Shown: positions 1-8,800 of the stretch, in pieces | Layout: every line of letters starts with the position of its first letter | How positions within the stretch are numbered: the first letter of the stretch is position 1 | Assembly: GCF_028463845.1 (NCBI RefSeq) | Contig: NZ_CP116805.1 | Coordinates: forward strand, 1,922,001-1,986,000 | DNA from: Gimibacter soli | GTDB lineage: Bacteria > Pseudomonadota > Alphaproteobacteria > Sphingomonadales > Kordiimonadaceae | Direction: 5' to 3' | Length of the DNA stretch: 64,000 nucleotides | Notes under the pieces: model-generated | What the model saw: the letters and a program-made list of their open reading frames with translations, nothing else | What the model was told of the DNA's origin: nothing | Database searches by the model: none | Translations under genes and position numbers: made by a program

Positions 1-1
1 G

Positions 2-790
2 CATGATCGCTGGGACCGGCTCTATGCCCGGCAGGAACAGCTGCTGGAAGGCCGTGCCTGCGACGAGTTCATGCAGGGCCTCAAGCTCCTGAAGCTTTCT
101 GACGGCGGCATCCCGCGCTTTGATGACCTGTCGGCGCGGCTGGGCAAGCTGACCGGCTGGTCGGTCGTGGCGGTGCCTGATCTGGTGCCGGATGACGTTT
201 TCTTCGATCATCTCGCCAATCGCCGCTTCCCGGCAGGCAATTTCATCCGCAGCGAGCGCGAGCTTGATTATCTGCAGGAACCTGATGTTTTCCATGATGT
301 TTTCGGCCATGTGCCGATGCTCGCGAACCCGGTGTTTGCCGACTATATGGAAGCCTACGGAAAGGGCGGGCAGCGCGCGCAGGGCAAAGGCGTGCTTGCC
401 AATCTGGCGCGGCTTTACTGGTACACGGTCGAGTTCGGCCTTATCAGCACGAAGGACGGCATGCGCATTTACGGCGCCGGCATCGTCAGCTCGAAGGCGG
501 AAAGCATCTACAGCCTTGAAAGCGATAGCCCGCACCGCATTCATTTCGACCTGAAGCGCCTGATGCAGACGGATTACAAGATCGACGATTTCCAGCAGAC
601 CTATTGGGTGATCGATAGCTTCAAGGAGCTTCTCGAAGCCACCTATCAGGACTTTGGCCCGCTTTATGATGCCCTCGTCAGCGAGAACATGAAGCACGCA
701 CCTGATGCCATTCTGACGGATGATCGGGTGCATCATGAGGGCACGCAGGCCTATGCGCGTGCCGGTGGGCGGCTCGCCAAGGCCGGCTAG
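2..790 (+). CDS. phhA: Phenylalanine 4-monooxygenase (5' end outside window)
   Basis: This enzyme hydroxylates phenylalanine to tyrosine using O2, tetrahydropterin and non-haem iron in the cytoplasm, the first step of phenylalanine breakdown. The reading frame is already open at base 2, so the N-terminus lies upstream of the window; an internal Met at 71 is not the start. The iron-binding HDVFGH motif is clear, with histidine codons at 293 and 308. The third ligand is the Glu codon near 431 in WYTVEFGL. The 262 visible residues cover nearly all of a bacterial-type single-domain hydroxylase of about 270-300 residues. No regulatory ACT domain is visible. The next gene follows on the same strand after 73 bases. 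Confidence 0.95.
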   Translation, partial: HDRWDRLYARQEQLLEGRACDEFMQGLKLLKLSDGGIPRFDDLSARLGKLTGWSVVAVPDLVPDDVFFDHLANRRFPAGNFIRSERELDYLQEPDVFHDVFGHVPMLANPVFADYMEAYGKGGQRAQGKGVLANLARLYWYTVEFGLISTKDGMRIYGAGIVSSKAESIYSLESDSPHRIHFDLKRLMQTDYKIDDFQQTYWVIDSFKELLEATYQDFGPLYDALVSENMKHAPDAILTDDRVHHEGTQAYARAGGRLAKAG

Positions 791-863
791 GCGAAATCCC
801 GCCATTCTTTCCACTACTTGCAGCGAAAGCCGATACACGGCATGATGGCGCTGAAGGGGGGAT

Positions 864-1778
864 ATGATGCGCGATATCATATCCAGGTGGAGGCGACGGA
901 TCTGGGCTCGCTGCGCAGTGGCGGCGGGCAGGCCAGCAATTCATGCCTTCTTCCGGCCTTTCATGCTGCAATTATGCTGCGTCCTTGCGCTGGCCGGTTT
1001 GCCGGCTTACGCCGATGATGAAGACCTGCCTGTCTTCAAGCTTTATCATCCTGAAAATCCGCCCTGGGGCTCCCGCGAGGGCGAGAACGGCTTCATAGTC
1101 GAGATCGTCGAAACTGCCTTCAAGCGGGCAGGGATACCGTTTGATGCAGTTTATGCGCCGTGGAAGCGCGAGCAGACGATGGTGCAGAAGCATCCGAACG
1201 GTTTCATGGCGCCGCTGACGCGCGTTGAGCACCGCGAGAAGCTTTATACATGGGTGGCGCCCGTCAATATCTCCTTCCTGCAACTGGTGACCCGCTCGAA
1301 CGCGCTTTCCAGGGCACCGTTTGAGGAGCTGAAAGGCATGCAGGTGGCAGCGCGGATGGAATCGCCCGCCGAATTCATGCTGAAGGACCTCGGTTTCCAG
1401 TCGATCACCATCGTGGAGGACGAAGAGGCCGCGGCCCGCATGATATTGGCGGATCGGGTGCTTCTGTGGATGCAGCGTGGCCTGCCAGGCCACTGGGCCT
1501 ACGACAGGGCTGGCGGCAAGATTTCAGACCTGAAAGTCATCCGTTTCTGGCGCACGCCGATGCAATATCTGGCTGCCTCGCCGGGTACTGACCCCAAGGT
1601 GATCGATAAACTGAGGGTAGAGCTTGATGCCATGCGCACATCGGGCGAGATGGACCGCATCAAGCAATCCTATTTTTCCTTCCCGCTTCACTGCGACATC
1701 CTGTTTGCTTGCACCGCGACTTCGGCGGAAGGCGACGCCAAACCATTCGGGCAAAATCCGGACGAGGGCACGGAATAG
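864..1778 (+). CDS. Periplasmic solute-binding protein, family 3 type
   Basis: Resembles polar amino-acid ABC transporter binding proteins (SBP_bac_3 fold): a mature start followed by FKLYHPENPPWG, then a GFIVEIVETAFKRAGI segment typical of lobe I. A hydrophobic stretch at residues 34-50 ending AYADD looks like a signal peptide with an unusually long, basic n-region. A strong AAGGGGGGA ribosome site sits just before the start at 864 (or the adjacent ATG at 867). A start at 963 would give a conventional short signal peptide but lacks such a site. No permease or ATPase gene is nearby, so it may be an orphan receptor or a sensor-type binding protein rather than a transporter part. The ligand is unknown. 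Confidence 0.75.
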   Translation: MMRDIISRWRRRIWARCAVAAGRPAIHAFFRPFMLQLCCVLALAGLPAYADDEDLPVFKLYHPENPPWGSREGENGFIVEIVETAFKRAGIPFDAVYAPWKREQTMVQKHPNGFMAPLTRVEHREKLYTWVAPVNISFLQLVTRSNALSRAPFEELKGMQVAARMESPAEFMLKDLGFQSITIVEDEEAAARMILADRVLLWMQRGLPGHWAYDRAGGKISDLKVIRFWRTPMQYLAASPGTDPKVIDKLRVELDAMRTSGEMDRIKQSYFSFPLHCDILFACTATSAEGDAKPFGQNPDEGTE

Positions 1779-1784
1779 CGCCGG

Positions 1785-2234
1785 TTATTGCGGTGCCGGG
1801 CCGGGGCTTGCATTGCCCATGTCGAGCACGGCCTTCCACTCGCCGTCGCGTTTCGCCCAGATGGTCGTATATTTGCCGTAGGCGGTTTTGCGCTCGCCGT
1901 CTTTCATGAAGCGAAGCTCATAGGTGCCCCATGTGTAGGCAAGATCGCCGGACCCGGCGACGGAGCCGTCCTGCGGCCACCATTCAAGCTGCATGTCGGC
2001 AGGCAGGCCTTCGAAGCCCTTCATGATGGCGTCATGGCCGAGCGTTGCGTGAGCGCCGCCATCCAGCTTCACCGCGTCACTTGCCAGATAGTGGCTGAAT
2101 GCCGCTGCCATGCCGCGTTCCATCGACATGCGGCTGAAGGCGCTGTCCACGCCCATGATGTCGCCGCGGTCGTCCGCCATCGCAGCAGGCGTGAATGCAG
2201 CGACGAGCAGCAGGGTTGCAAGGGTTTTGCGCAT
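1785..2234 (-). CDS. Secreted SnoaL/DUF4440-like (NTF2 fold) protein
   Basis: A 149-residue protein with a clear Sec signal peptide (MRKTLATLLLVAAF, cleavage near AMA-DD). The body has the pattern of NTF2-like DUF4440 proteins: a helix-rich start with FSHYLASDAV, a GHDAIMKGFEGL middle and a C-terminal sheet with YTWGTYELRF and GKYTTIWAKRDGEWK. Members bind small hydrophobic ligands or are enzymes; no function can be assigned. It converges with the upstream binding protein with only 6 bases between stop codons. Its ribosome site lies inside a strong hairpin (see 2239-2263), suggesting control of translation. Confidence 0.75.
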   Translation of the reverse strand: MRKTLATLLLVAAFTPAAMADDRGDIMGVDSAFSRMSMERGMAAAFSHYLASDAVKLDGGAHATLGHDAIMKGFEGLPADMQLEWWPQDGSVAGSGDLAYTWGTYELRFMKDGERKTAYGKYTTIWAKRDGEWKAVLDMGNASPGPAPQ

Positions 2235-2238
2235 GATT

Positions 2239-2263
2239 TCCTCCCGTTTGTTGGGCGGGAGGA
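2239..2263 (-). promoter_or_regulatory. Hairpin sequestering the ribosome binding site of the DUF4440 gene
   Basis: Perfect 8-base arms (TCCTCCCG and CGGGAGGA) around a 9-base loop. On the minus strand the second arm is the Shine-Dalgarno sequence GGGAGG, which ends 5 bases from the ATG at 2234. As mRNA, the ribosome site would be fully base-paired. That is seen directly; a thermometer or protein-controlled switch is inference. Confidence 0.5.
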
Positions 2264-2324
2264 TAGCACGCAGGCAGTGGCTGGCGCCCTGATAGTAGCG
2301 GTTTAAACCAAGTGTCTAGAAAGT

Positions 2325-3005
2325 TCAGTCTTTGGAAGCTGCCTTGAAAACCTCAAGCTGGGCTTCGAAGGCGCGCTGGTAGGCGGGGCGGGCCTCGCCG
2401 CGAGCCACATAGGCGGCAAGATTGCTGTGTTCCTTGAGAAGGCTTGACCTTCCGAGGCGTCGCAGAGCCGAAATCATCAGAAGGTCTCCCGCGCTGAAAT
2501 CACCGTCCAGCCAGTCGGCATTCCCGAGCTGGTTTGAAAGGGCTTCAAGTCGCCGGCGGATACGCGCTTCAACAATCGGCATGCGTGCCTCGTACCAGGG
2601 CTCGTCCTTTTCGGTGAGGACAGCCGCCTCGCGGGCAGTGATCGGCGGCTCGATCGTATTGAGGGCGGCAAACATCCAGCTGATGGCGCGTGCCCGGGCG
2701 TTTGGTTCCTTGGGCAGCAGGCCGGGGTGGCGTTCGGCGATATGCAGGATGATCGCGCCGGATTCGAACAATACGAGCCCGTCTTCCTCACACGTCGGAA
2801 TCTGCCCGAAGGGATGAAGTGCGACGTGGGCTGGTTCCTTCAGTGCTGTGAAGGATAGCAGCCGCACGTCATAGGGCTGGCCGACTTCCTCGAACGCCCA
2901 GCGAACCTGCATGTCACGCGCCAGACCGCGACCGCGGTCCGGCGAGTTTTCAAAAGCTGTGATGGTGGCTGTCACTTCGGGTTCATCCGGCAACAGCAGC
3001 ATCAA
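2325..3005 (-). CDS. Glutathione S-transferase family protein
   Basis: A 226-residue cytosolic GST-like protein. The N-terminal thioredoxin-like half contains the [28 protein letters not shown] block: the conserved cis-Pro (IP) and the glutathione-contacting E-S pair. The helical C-terminal half includes [18 protein letters not shown], the usual N-capping motif. The first about 20 residues are unusual and the exact start is uncertain. The start given overlaps the stop of the upstream VOC gene by 23 bases, indicating translational coupling in one operon (TetR, AHSA1-like, VOC, GST). The substrate is unknown; the operon suggests detoxification. Confidence 0.85.
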   Translation of the reverse strand: MMLLLPDEPEVTATITAFENSPDRGRGLARDMQVRWAFEEVGQPYDVRLLSFTALKEPAHVALHPFGQIPTCEEDGLVLFESGAIILHIAERHPGLLPKEPNARARAISWMFAALNTIEPPITAREAAVLTEKDEPWYEARMPIVEARIRRRLEALSNQLGNADWLDGDFSAGDLLMISALRRLGRSSLLKEHSNLAAYVARGEARPAYQRAFEAQLEVFKAASKD

Positions 3006-3462
3006 GGGCTGCGATATCGATTTTCCCCATTGTCATCATCGCGTTGAAGGCGCGCTGAGCTTCATCCGGGTCGCTGCTGGTCGTCAGGTCCAGCAGGCGC
3101 TGCGGGGTGATCTGCCACGAAAAGCCCCAGCGATCCTTGCACCAGCCGCAGGCGCTCTCGGTGCCGCCATTGCCCACAATCGCATCCCAGTAACGGTCGG
3201 TCTCTTCCTGTGTTTTCGTCACGACCATGAAGCTGACGGATTCGTTCGGGGTGAAAATCGGGCCGCCATTGAGGCCAACATACCGCTGGCCCAGAAGGGT
3301 GAATTCAACGGTCAGCTCCGTGCCCGCACTCCCGCCCGGGAAGTCGGCTGGGGCCATATTCACCCGGCTGACGCTGCTGTTCGGGAAGGTGCGTGCATAA
3401 AATTCGGCGGCTTTGCCGGCTTCGCCGTGATCAAACCACAAGCAGGTAACAAGATCGGTCAT
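2983..3462 (-). CDS. VOC family protein (PhnB-like)
   Basis: A 159-residue PhnB-like vicinal-oxygen-chelate protein, often mislabelled as 3-demethylubiquinone methyltransferase. Evidence is the start [18 protein letters not shown], the block [18 protein letters not shown], and [16 protein letters not shown] near the end. The ATG at 3462 is preceded by AGGAGAACAG, a good ribosome site; the open frame continues upstream to 3552 but without support. It lies 28 bases after the AHSA1-like gene and overlaps the GST gene. Members are metal-binding lyases, isomerases or resistance proteins; the reaction here is unknown. Confidence 0.85.
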   Translation of the reverse strand: MTDLVTCLWFDHGEAGKAAEFYARTFPNSSVSRVNMAPADFPGGSAGTELTVEFTLLGQRYVGLNGGPIFTPNESVSFMVVTKTQEETDRYWDAIVGNGGTESACGWCKDRWGFSWQITPQRLLDLTTSSDPDEAQRAFNAMMTMGKIDIAALDAAVAG

Positions 3463-3490
3463 CTCTGTTCTCCTAGAGGTGGGCAATGTC

Positions 3491-3937
3491 TCACTGATTG
3501 ATTTCGGGCAGCACAAGGTGCGTGAGCTTGTCGAGCGAATCCTGCCAGCCAAGATAGCAGGCCTCGGCCGGGATCACATCCGGCACACCTTCCTGCACAA
3601 TGTTGATTTCGGTGCCACAAGAGACCGCCTTCAGGGTGATGCTTGCGCGCATCTTACCTGCTGGCATGTGCGGCCCTTCGAAGCTCGTGGTGTACACAAG
3701 GCGTTCGCCGGGGACGAGTTCATGGTAGATGCCGCCAAAGGAATGGCTGTGGCCGGTTGTGAAATTGCGGAAGGACATACGGTGTTTGCCGCCTTCCTTC
3801 GCGTCCAGTTCATGGACCGTGCAGACATAACCATAGGGCGGCAGCCAGCTGGCGATGGCGTCTGCTTCCAGAAAGGCGCGATAGACCTTTTCGGGGCTGG
3901 TGGCGATAACGCGGTGCAGTTTGATCGTGTTTGGCAT
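3491..3937 (-). CDS. SRPBCC/AHSA1-like domain protein
   Basis: A 148-residue START-like fold protein. The family pattern is visible: a helix-strand start with [23 protein letters not shown], a central [17 protein letters not shown] strand pair, and the C-terminal helix [16 protein letters not shown]. Members of the Aha1-homology group bind hydrophobic ligands and are frequent partners of VOC and GST genes in small-molecule defence operons. It is second in the TetR-led operon, 35 bases after the regulator. The ligand is unknown. Confidence 0.8.
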   Translation of the reverse strand: MPNTIKLHRVIATSPEKVYRAFLEADAIASWLPPYGYVCTVHELDAKEGGKHRMSFRNFTTGHSHSFGGIYHELVPGERLVYTTSFEGPHMPAGKMRASITLKAVSCGTEINIVQEGVPDVIPAEACYLGWQDSLDKLTHLVLPEINQ

Positions 3938-3972
3938 TTTTGGTTCCTCTCGCTGTTATGTGACTCAGGCTT

Positions 3973-4587
3973 TCAAGCCATTTTTGGGGTGAAGAGCAGT
4001 TTCAGGTAACGGGTCAGGTGATCGACACTTTCAGCCGCCACCTCGGCCCCGCCTTTTGCCTTGGCAAGGATGAAGGCGCCTTGCAGCACGGCCTGTGTGT
4101 GCAGGGCGAGGGACTTCGCCGTCCAGTCAGGCGTCAAACCCCGGTCGCGAAAGGCGGCCTCGATATCGGCTTCAAGTGTTGCGGCGTGGCTGCTGATGCT
4201 GCGATCACAGGCATCGCGAATGGCAGGTGTCGTCTCGTAGGTTTCCTGCACCATCGTGCCGACAAGGCAGGTGAAATCCGGTACGCCGCCCTGCAGCAGT
4301 TCCTTGCGGAAGGCGACATAGGCAAGGATGCGGTCAAGCGGGTCGGCATGGTCGTGATAGGGCGCGCCGGCGAAGAGGCCGCTGGTCATTTCAGACCAAT
4401 AGTCCGCCGCCGCCACACCCAGCGCTTCCTTGGATTTGAAATGGTGGAAAAAAGCCCCCTTGGTGACGCCCGCCGCAGCGCAAAGCTCATCCACCGACGT
4501 GGCGGCATAGCCCTTGGTGCGGATGACCGTCAGGGCGGCATCCAGAAGCTTTGAACGTGCATCCTGTTTGGTAGGCTGGCTGGGCAT
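3973..4587 (-). CDS. TetR/AcrR family repressor of its own operon
   Basis: A 204-residue regulator. The N-terminal helix-turn-helix is intact: RSKLLDAALTVIRTKGY, then TSVDELCAAAGVTKGAFFHHFKSKEAL. The C-terminal ligand domain (YAFRKELLQGG-like, with DFTCLVGTM) resembles the AefR/AcuR-type branch. The start at 4587 has AAGGAGAGG upstream; the longer frame to 4635 would run through the promoter. It is first in an operon with AHSA1-like, VOC and GST genes. A palindromic operator lies exactly within the promoter (4607-4635), so negative autoregulation of the whole operon is very likely. The inducer is unknown. Confidence 0.9.
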   Translation of the reverse strand: MPSQPTKQDARSKLLDAALTVIRTKGYAATSVDELCAAAGVTKGAFFHHFKSKEALGVAAADYWSEMTSGLFAGAPYHDHADPLDRILAYVAFRKELLQGGVPDFTCLVGTMVQETYETTPAIRDACDRSISSHAATLEADIEAAFRDRGLTPDWTAKSLALHTQAVLQGAFILAKAKGGAEVAAESVDHLTRYLKLLFTPKMA

Positions 4588-4606
4588 TTCCCTCTCCTTG
4601 ACATGT

Positions 4607-4635
4607 AACATACCGACCAGTTGGTATGTTGTCAA
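4607..4635 (-). promoter_or_regulatory. Promoter with spacer-embedded TetR operator
   Basis: On the minus strand, TTGACA (4630-4635) and TATGTT (4607-4612) are separated by 17 bases. Positions 4607-4630 form an imperfect 24-base palindrome with perfect 8-base arms AACATACC and GGTATGTT. A repressor bound here would cover the spacer and the -10 box. The first downstream gene encodes the TetR protein. Confidence 0.8.
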
Positions 4636-4665
4636 TGTACTTGAATTCGGGCGGCATCAAAGCAA

Positions 4666-4693
4666 AAGGCCCCGGCATTTCTGCCAGGGCCTT
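4666..4693 (-). terminator. Terminator of leucine dehydrogenase transcript
   Basis: A 12-base inverted repeat with one mismatch and a 4-base loop (AAGGCC...GGCCTT outer arms), followed on the minus strand by TTTTGCTTT. It lies 26 bases past the bcd stop codon and separates it from the TetR operon. Confidence 0.85.
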
Positions 4694-4719
4694 CAGATGG
4701 TTAGCTGCTGTCTGCGCGC

Positions 4720-5838
4720 TTATTCAGCGGCAGCAAGCTTCGCTTCGTTGGCGTGGCGGATGATGTTCTCGGCCATTTCGTTCGCGATGATACCGGTCGG
4801 GCGGCCTTCCTTGTCGGACGCCGTGAAGATTTTCGAGAGCGTCTCGCCGATGCGCAGGACCTTGGCGGTACGCGCAGCTTCGTTGACGGGCTCTTTATAG
4901 ACTTCGGATTCGACCGAGATGATGCCGCCAGCGTTGATCACATAGTCCGGTGCGTAAAGCACGCCGCGCTTGCGGAGGACTTCGTCTTCAACACCTTCGC
5001 TTTCAAGCTGGTTGTTGGCGGCACCTGCGATGATCGAGGCCTTGATGTCCGGGATCGTCTTGGCATTGAGGCCGCCACCAAGGGCGCAGGGGGCGAAGAC
5101 GTCGCAGTCCACGGCATGGATCGCAGCAGGTGCCACAACCTCAACCGGGCCCATGGCTTTCACAGCCTGGATGTTGGCATCGACGATATCGGTGACAACA
5201 ACCTTGGCGCCGGCCTTCAGGAGGTGCTCGACGAGATACTGGCCAACGTGACCAACGCCCTGAACGGCAACGGTGACGCCCTTCATGTCGGTTTTGCCAA
5301 GCTTGTGCGTCACTGCGGCCTGAATGCCGGTGAACACGCCAAGTGCGGTGTGTGGCGACGGGTCGCCGGTGCCGAAGTCGCCGCCTTCAAGGCCGCAGAC
5401 GAACTGGGTGGTCTCGGACGCTGCCTGCAGCATGGCGGGCGTGGTGCCCACATCTTCCGCCGCCCAGTAAACGCCACCAAGGCGCTGGACGAAACGGCCG
5501 AAGGCATGCATCAGCTCGGGCGTGCCAAGCTTTTTCGGGTTCCCGATAATCACCGACTTGCCGCCGCCAAGGCGCAGGCCCGCCATGGCGTTCTTGAAGC
5601 TCATGCCGCGCGACAGGCGAAGCACGTCATAGACGGCATCCTGCTCGCCGCGGGTTTCCGCCACATCGACGGGCGCGCCCGAATGAAGGGCAGCATAATC
5701 CCAGAAGCGGGTGCCGCCCGTAGCCGGGCCAAGCGCCGAAGAGTGAACGGCGATGATGGCTTTGAGGCCGGTTGCCGGATCGCTGCAGAAGACCACTTGC
5801 TCGTGGTTCTTGAAGCTGCGGGAGTCAAACACAGGCAT
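4720..5838 (-). CDS. bcd: Leucine dehydrogenase (Glu/Leu/Phe/Val dehydrogenase family)
   Basis: NAD-dependent oxidative deamination of leucine and related branched-chain amino acids to 2-oxo acids, in the cytoplasm. The 372 residues contain the ALGPATGGTRFW substrate block, the two active-site lysines (K82 in MSFKNAMAGL and K94 in LGGGKSVIIG), and a Rossmann dinucleotide site VAVQGVGHVGQYL. GAANNQLE and YVINAGGIIS are hallmarks of leucine/valine/phenylalanine dehydrogenases. It follows the fused 2-oxoacid ferredoxin oxidoreductase gene by 32 bases, so the two are probably co-transcribed. That pairing suggests deamination followed by oxidative decarboxylation. Phenylalanine or valine could also be substrates. 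Confidence 0.9.
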   Translation of the reverse strand: MPVFDSRSFKNHEQVVFCSDPATGLKAIIAVHSSALGPATGGTRFWDYAALHSGAPVDVAETRGEQDAVYDVLRLSRGMSFKNAMAGLRLGGGKSVIIGNPKKLGTPELMHAFGRFVQRLGGVYWAAEDVGTTPAMLQAASETTQFVCGLEGGDFGTGDPSPHTALGVFTGIQAAVTHKLGKTDMKGVTVAVQGVGHVGQYLVEHLLKAGAKVVVTDIVDANIQAVKAMGPVEVVAPAAIHAVDCDVFAPCALGGGLNAKTIPDIKASIIAGAANNQLESEGVEDEVLRKRGVLYAPDYVINAGGIISVESEVYKEPVNEAARTAKVLRIGETLSKIFTASDKEGRPTGIIANEMAENIIRHANEAKLAAAE

Positions 5839-5870
5839 GTCTTTTTCCTTCGAAAGGGTTTGGGGACCCG

Positions 5871-8800
5871 TTATTCCGCCGCACTGGCCATCTGAGGGGC
5901 GGGTTCACCGCGCCATTTGGCAAGCAGGGCCGTCTTGGCCTGGGCAGCCGCCCGGGCATTTTCCTCTTTCACCGGGCCGAAGCCGCGGATCATGTCGGGC
6001 ACATTGGCGATTTCGGTTGCCAGTGCCAGCTTGTCGGCGGTCAGCGCGCCGAGAAGTTCTGTCAGTGTCGCCTCGTACTCTGCGATCAGCGCCCGTTCCA
6101 TCTTGCGTTCGGCGGTGTAGCCGACGAGATCGAGGGGCGTGCCGCGCAGACCCTTGAGTTTCGCGAGAAGGCGGAAGGCCGTGAAAATCCACGGGCCGAA
6201 CTCGCGCTTCTTCGGGCGGCCGGTAGCGACGTCCTGGCCCGGCAGCAGCGGCGGGGCGAGATGCACGGAAAGGCGCATCTTGCCGTCGAACTGGGTGTTC
6301 AGCTTTTCCATGAACTCAGGCGCCGAATAGAGGCGCGCGACCTCATACTCGTCCTTGTAGGCAAGGACCTTGGCATAGTTCAGGGCAACTGCACGGGTGA
6401 GCTTCTCATCCTTGCCACCAGCTTTGGCTTCGGCTGCACGCACCTTTTCGACAAGGGCGGTGTAGCGGTCGGCATAGGCGGCATTCTGATAGGCCGTCAG
6501 ATGCTTCACGCGGCTCGCAATGATTTCGTCCACGGTTTCGGGCAGCTTGGCTTTATCAAGCGTCGTGCCTTTCAGAACCTTCAGGACAGCATCGATATCG
6601 TGCGCTGCCATACGGCCCCAGAAGAAGGTGCGCAGATTGCCTTCCACGCCCACCTTGTTGAGGCGGATGGCGCCTTCGATAGCTTCATAGCTGAGCGGGA
6701 TCAGGCCCTTCTGCCATGCATAGCCGAGAACGAAGGTATTGGTGGCAATGCTGTCACCCATCAGGGCCGCAGCAATTTCCTGTGCGGGTACACGGAAACG
6801 CTTGTCCTCGCGGGTCACTTCATCAAGCTGCTTCTGCACAGCCGCCTGCTTGAAGTCGATGTCCTTGTTGCGGACAAAGTCGGCAATCGGCGTGAGGTGC
6901 GAGTTGATAACGGCAGCCGAACGGTCAGCGCGCAGGACGCCGGTTGCGTCCTTCGAGGCCGCCACAATGCTGTCGCAGGCGAGAAGCGTGTGGGTACGGC
7001 CCGTCACGATGCGGGGGCTGCGCAGCTTGTCGCTGTCTGCGGCAATCCGCACGTGGCTGAGGACCGAGCCGCCTTTTTGCGCAAGGCCGGTCATGTCGAG
7101 GACCGACGAAGCCTTGCCGTCAAGGTGCGCCGCCATGCCGAGGATGGCACCAACGGTCAGTACGCCGGTGCCGCCGATCCCGGTGACGAGGATGTTATAA
7201 TCGTCAAATTCGGGGTCGAAGTCCGGCAGCTTGGGCTCGGGCAGGGCAGGCAGGCCAAGCGTATCAAGCTCGCCGACACCAGCTTTCGATTTGCGCGGCT
7301 TGCCACCATGGACGCTGACGAACGAGGGGCAGAAGCCCTTCACGCAGCTGAAGTCCTTGTTGCAGCTCGACTGGTTGATCACCCGCTTGCGACCGAATTC
7401 GGTCTCCAGCGGTTCCACCGACACACAGTTCGATTGAACCGAGCAATCACCACAGCCTTCGCAGACGGCATCGTTGATGAAGACACGACGATCGGGATCT
7501 TCCATCAGGCCGCGCTTGCGGCGACGGCGTTTTTCGGCCGCACAGGTCTGGTCATAGATGATCGCGGTCACGCCCGGCGTTTCGCGCAGCTCTTCCTGCA
7601 AGCGCATCAGCATCGAGCGGTCGTGGACCTCAACGCCTTCCGGCAGCTTGACGAGCGCATAGTCGCCCGGCTTTTCGGAGGCGATGACCACACGGCCCAC
7701 ATGCTCCGACTTCAGCTGGTAGGCGATTTGCGGCACGGTGAGGCCGCCTTCAACTTCCTGCCCGCCGGTCATGGCGACAGCATCGTTGAAGAGGATCTTG
7801 TAGGTGATGTTCACACCAGCCGCGACGGCCTGACGGATTGCAAGGCTGCCCGAGTGATTATAGGTGCCGTCGCCAAGGTTCGCGAAGATGTGCTTTTCCT
7901 TGGTGAAGGGCGCCATGCCAACCCACGGAACCCCCTCGCCACCCATGTGGGTGAAGGTCTCGTTCCGGCGTTCCATATTGATTGCCATGATATGGCAACC
8001 GATACCGGCAGTCGCACGGCTGCCTTCCGGTACCTTCGTGGAGCTGTTGTGCGGGCAACCCGAGCAGAAATAGGGCGTGCGCTTGATTTCCGGCGTATAG
8101 CCTTCGGAGGCGCGGCGGCGCTCGGTGAAATAGTCGAGCTTCGCCTCGATATCCTTGTTCTTGTAAAGGCGCGACATGCGGGCTGCGATGACGTGGGCGA
8201 TGATGCCGACATCAAGCTCGTTTTCAGGCGGCAGCAGCCAGTTATCCTTCTCGTCGTGTTTGCCGACGACAAGCGGACGCACGCTTTCTTTCCAGTTATA
8301 GAGCTGCCAGCGCAGCTGGTGCTCGATCATCTCGCGCTTTTCTTCGACGACGAGGACTTCTTCCAGCCCTTCGCAGAAGTGGCGGACCCCTTCGGGCTCC
8401 AGCGGCCAGGGCATGCCGACCTTGTAGAGCTTCAGGCCGATTTCCTTGGCAACTTCCTCGTCGATGCCAAGCTCATAGAGCGCCTGACGCACGTCCTGAT
8501 AGGATTTGCCCGAGGTGATGATGCCGAATTTCGGTTTGGGGCTGTCCCAGATGACGCGATCGATGCCGTTGGCGCGCGCGAAAGCATGGGCTGCGAAGCC
8601 CTTGTAGCGCTGCAGACGGAAATCCTGATCGCGCCACACATCCGGCCAGCGGATATTGAGGCCGCCTTCGGGCATTTCAAAATCGGTCGGCAGGATGATC
8701 GAGCGGCGCTCGCCCACGAGATCAACGGTGCCCGACGATTCCACGACTTCGGCGTTCGCCTTGAAGCCGACCCACGTGCCGGTATAGCGGCTCATCGCAA

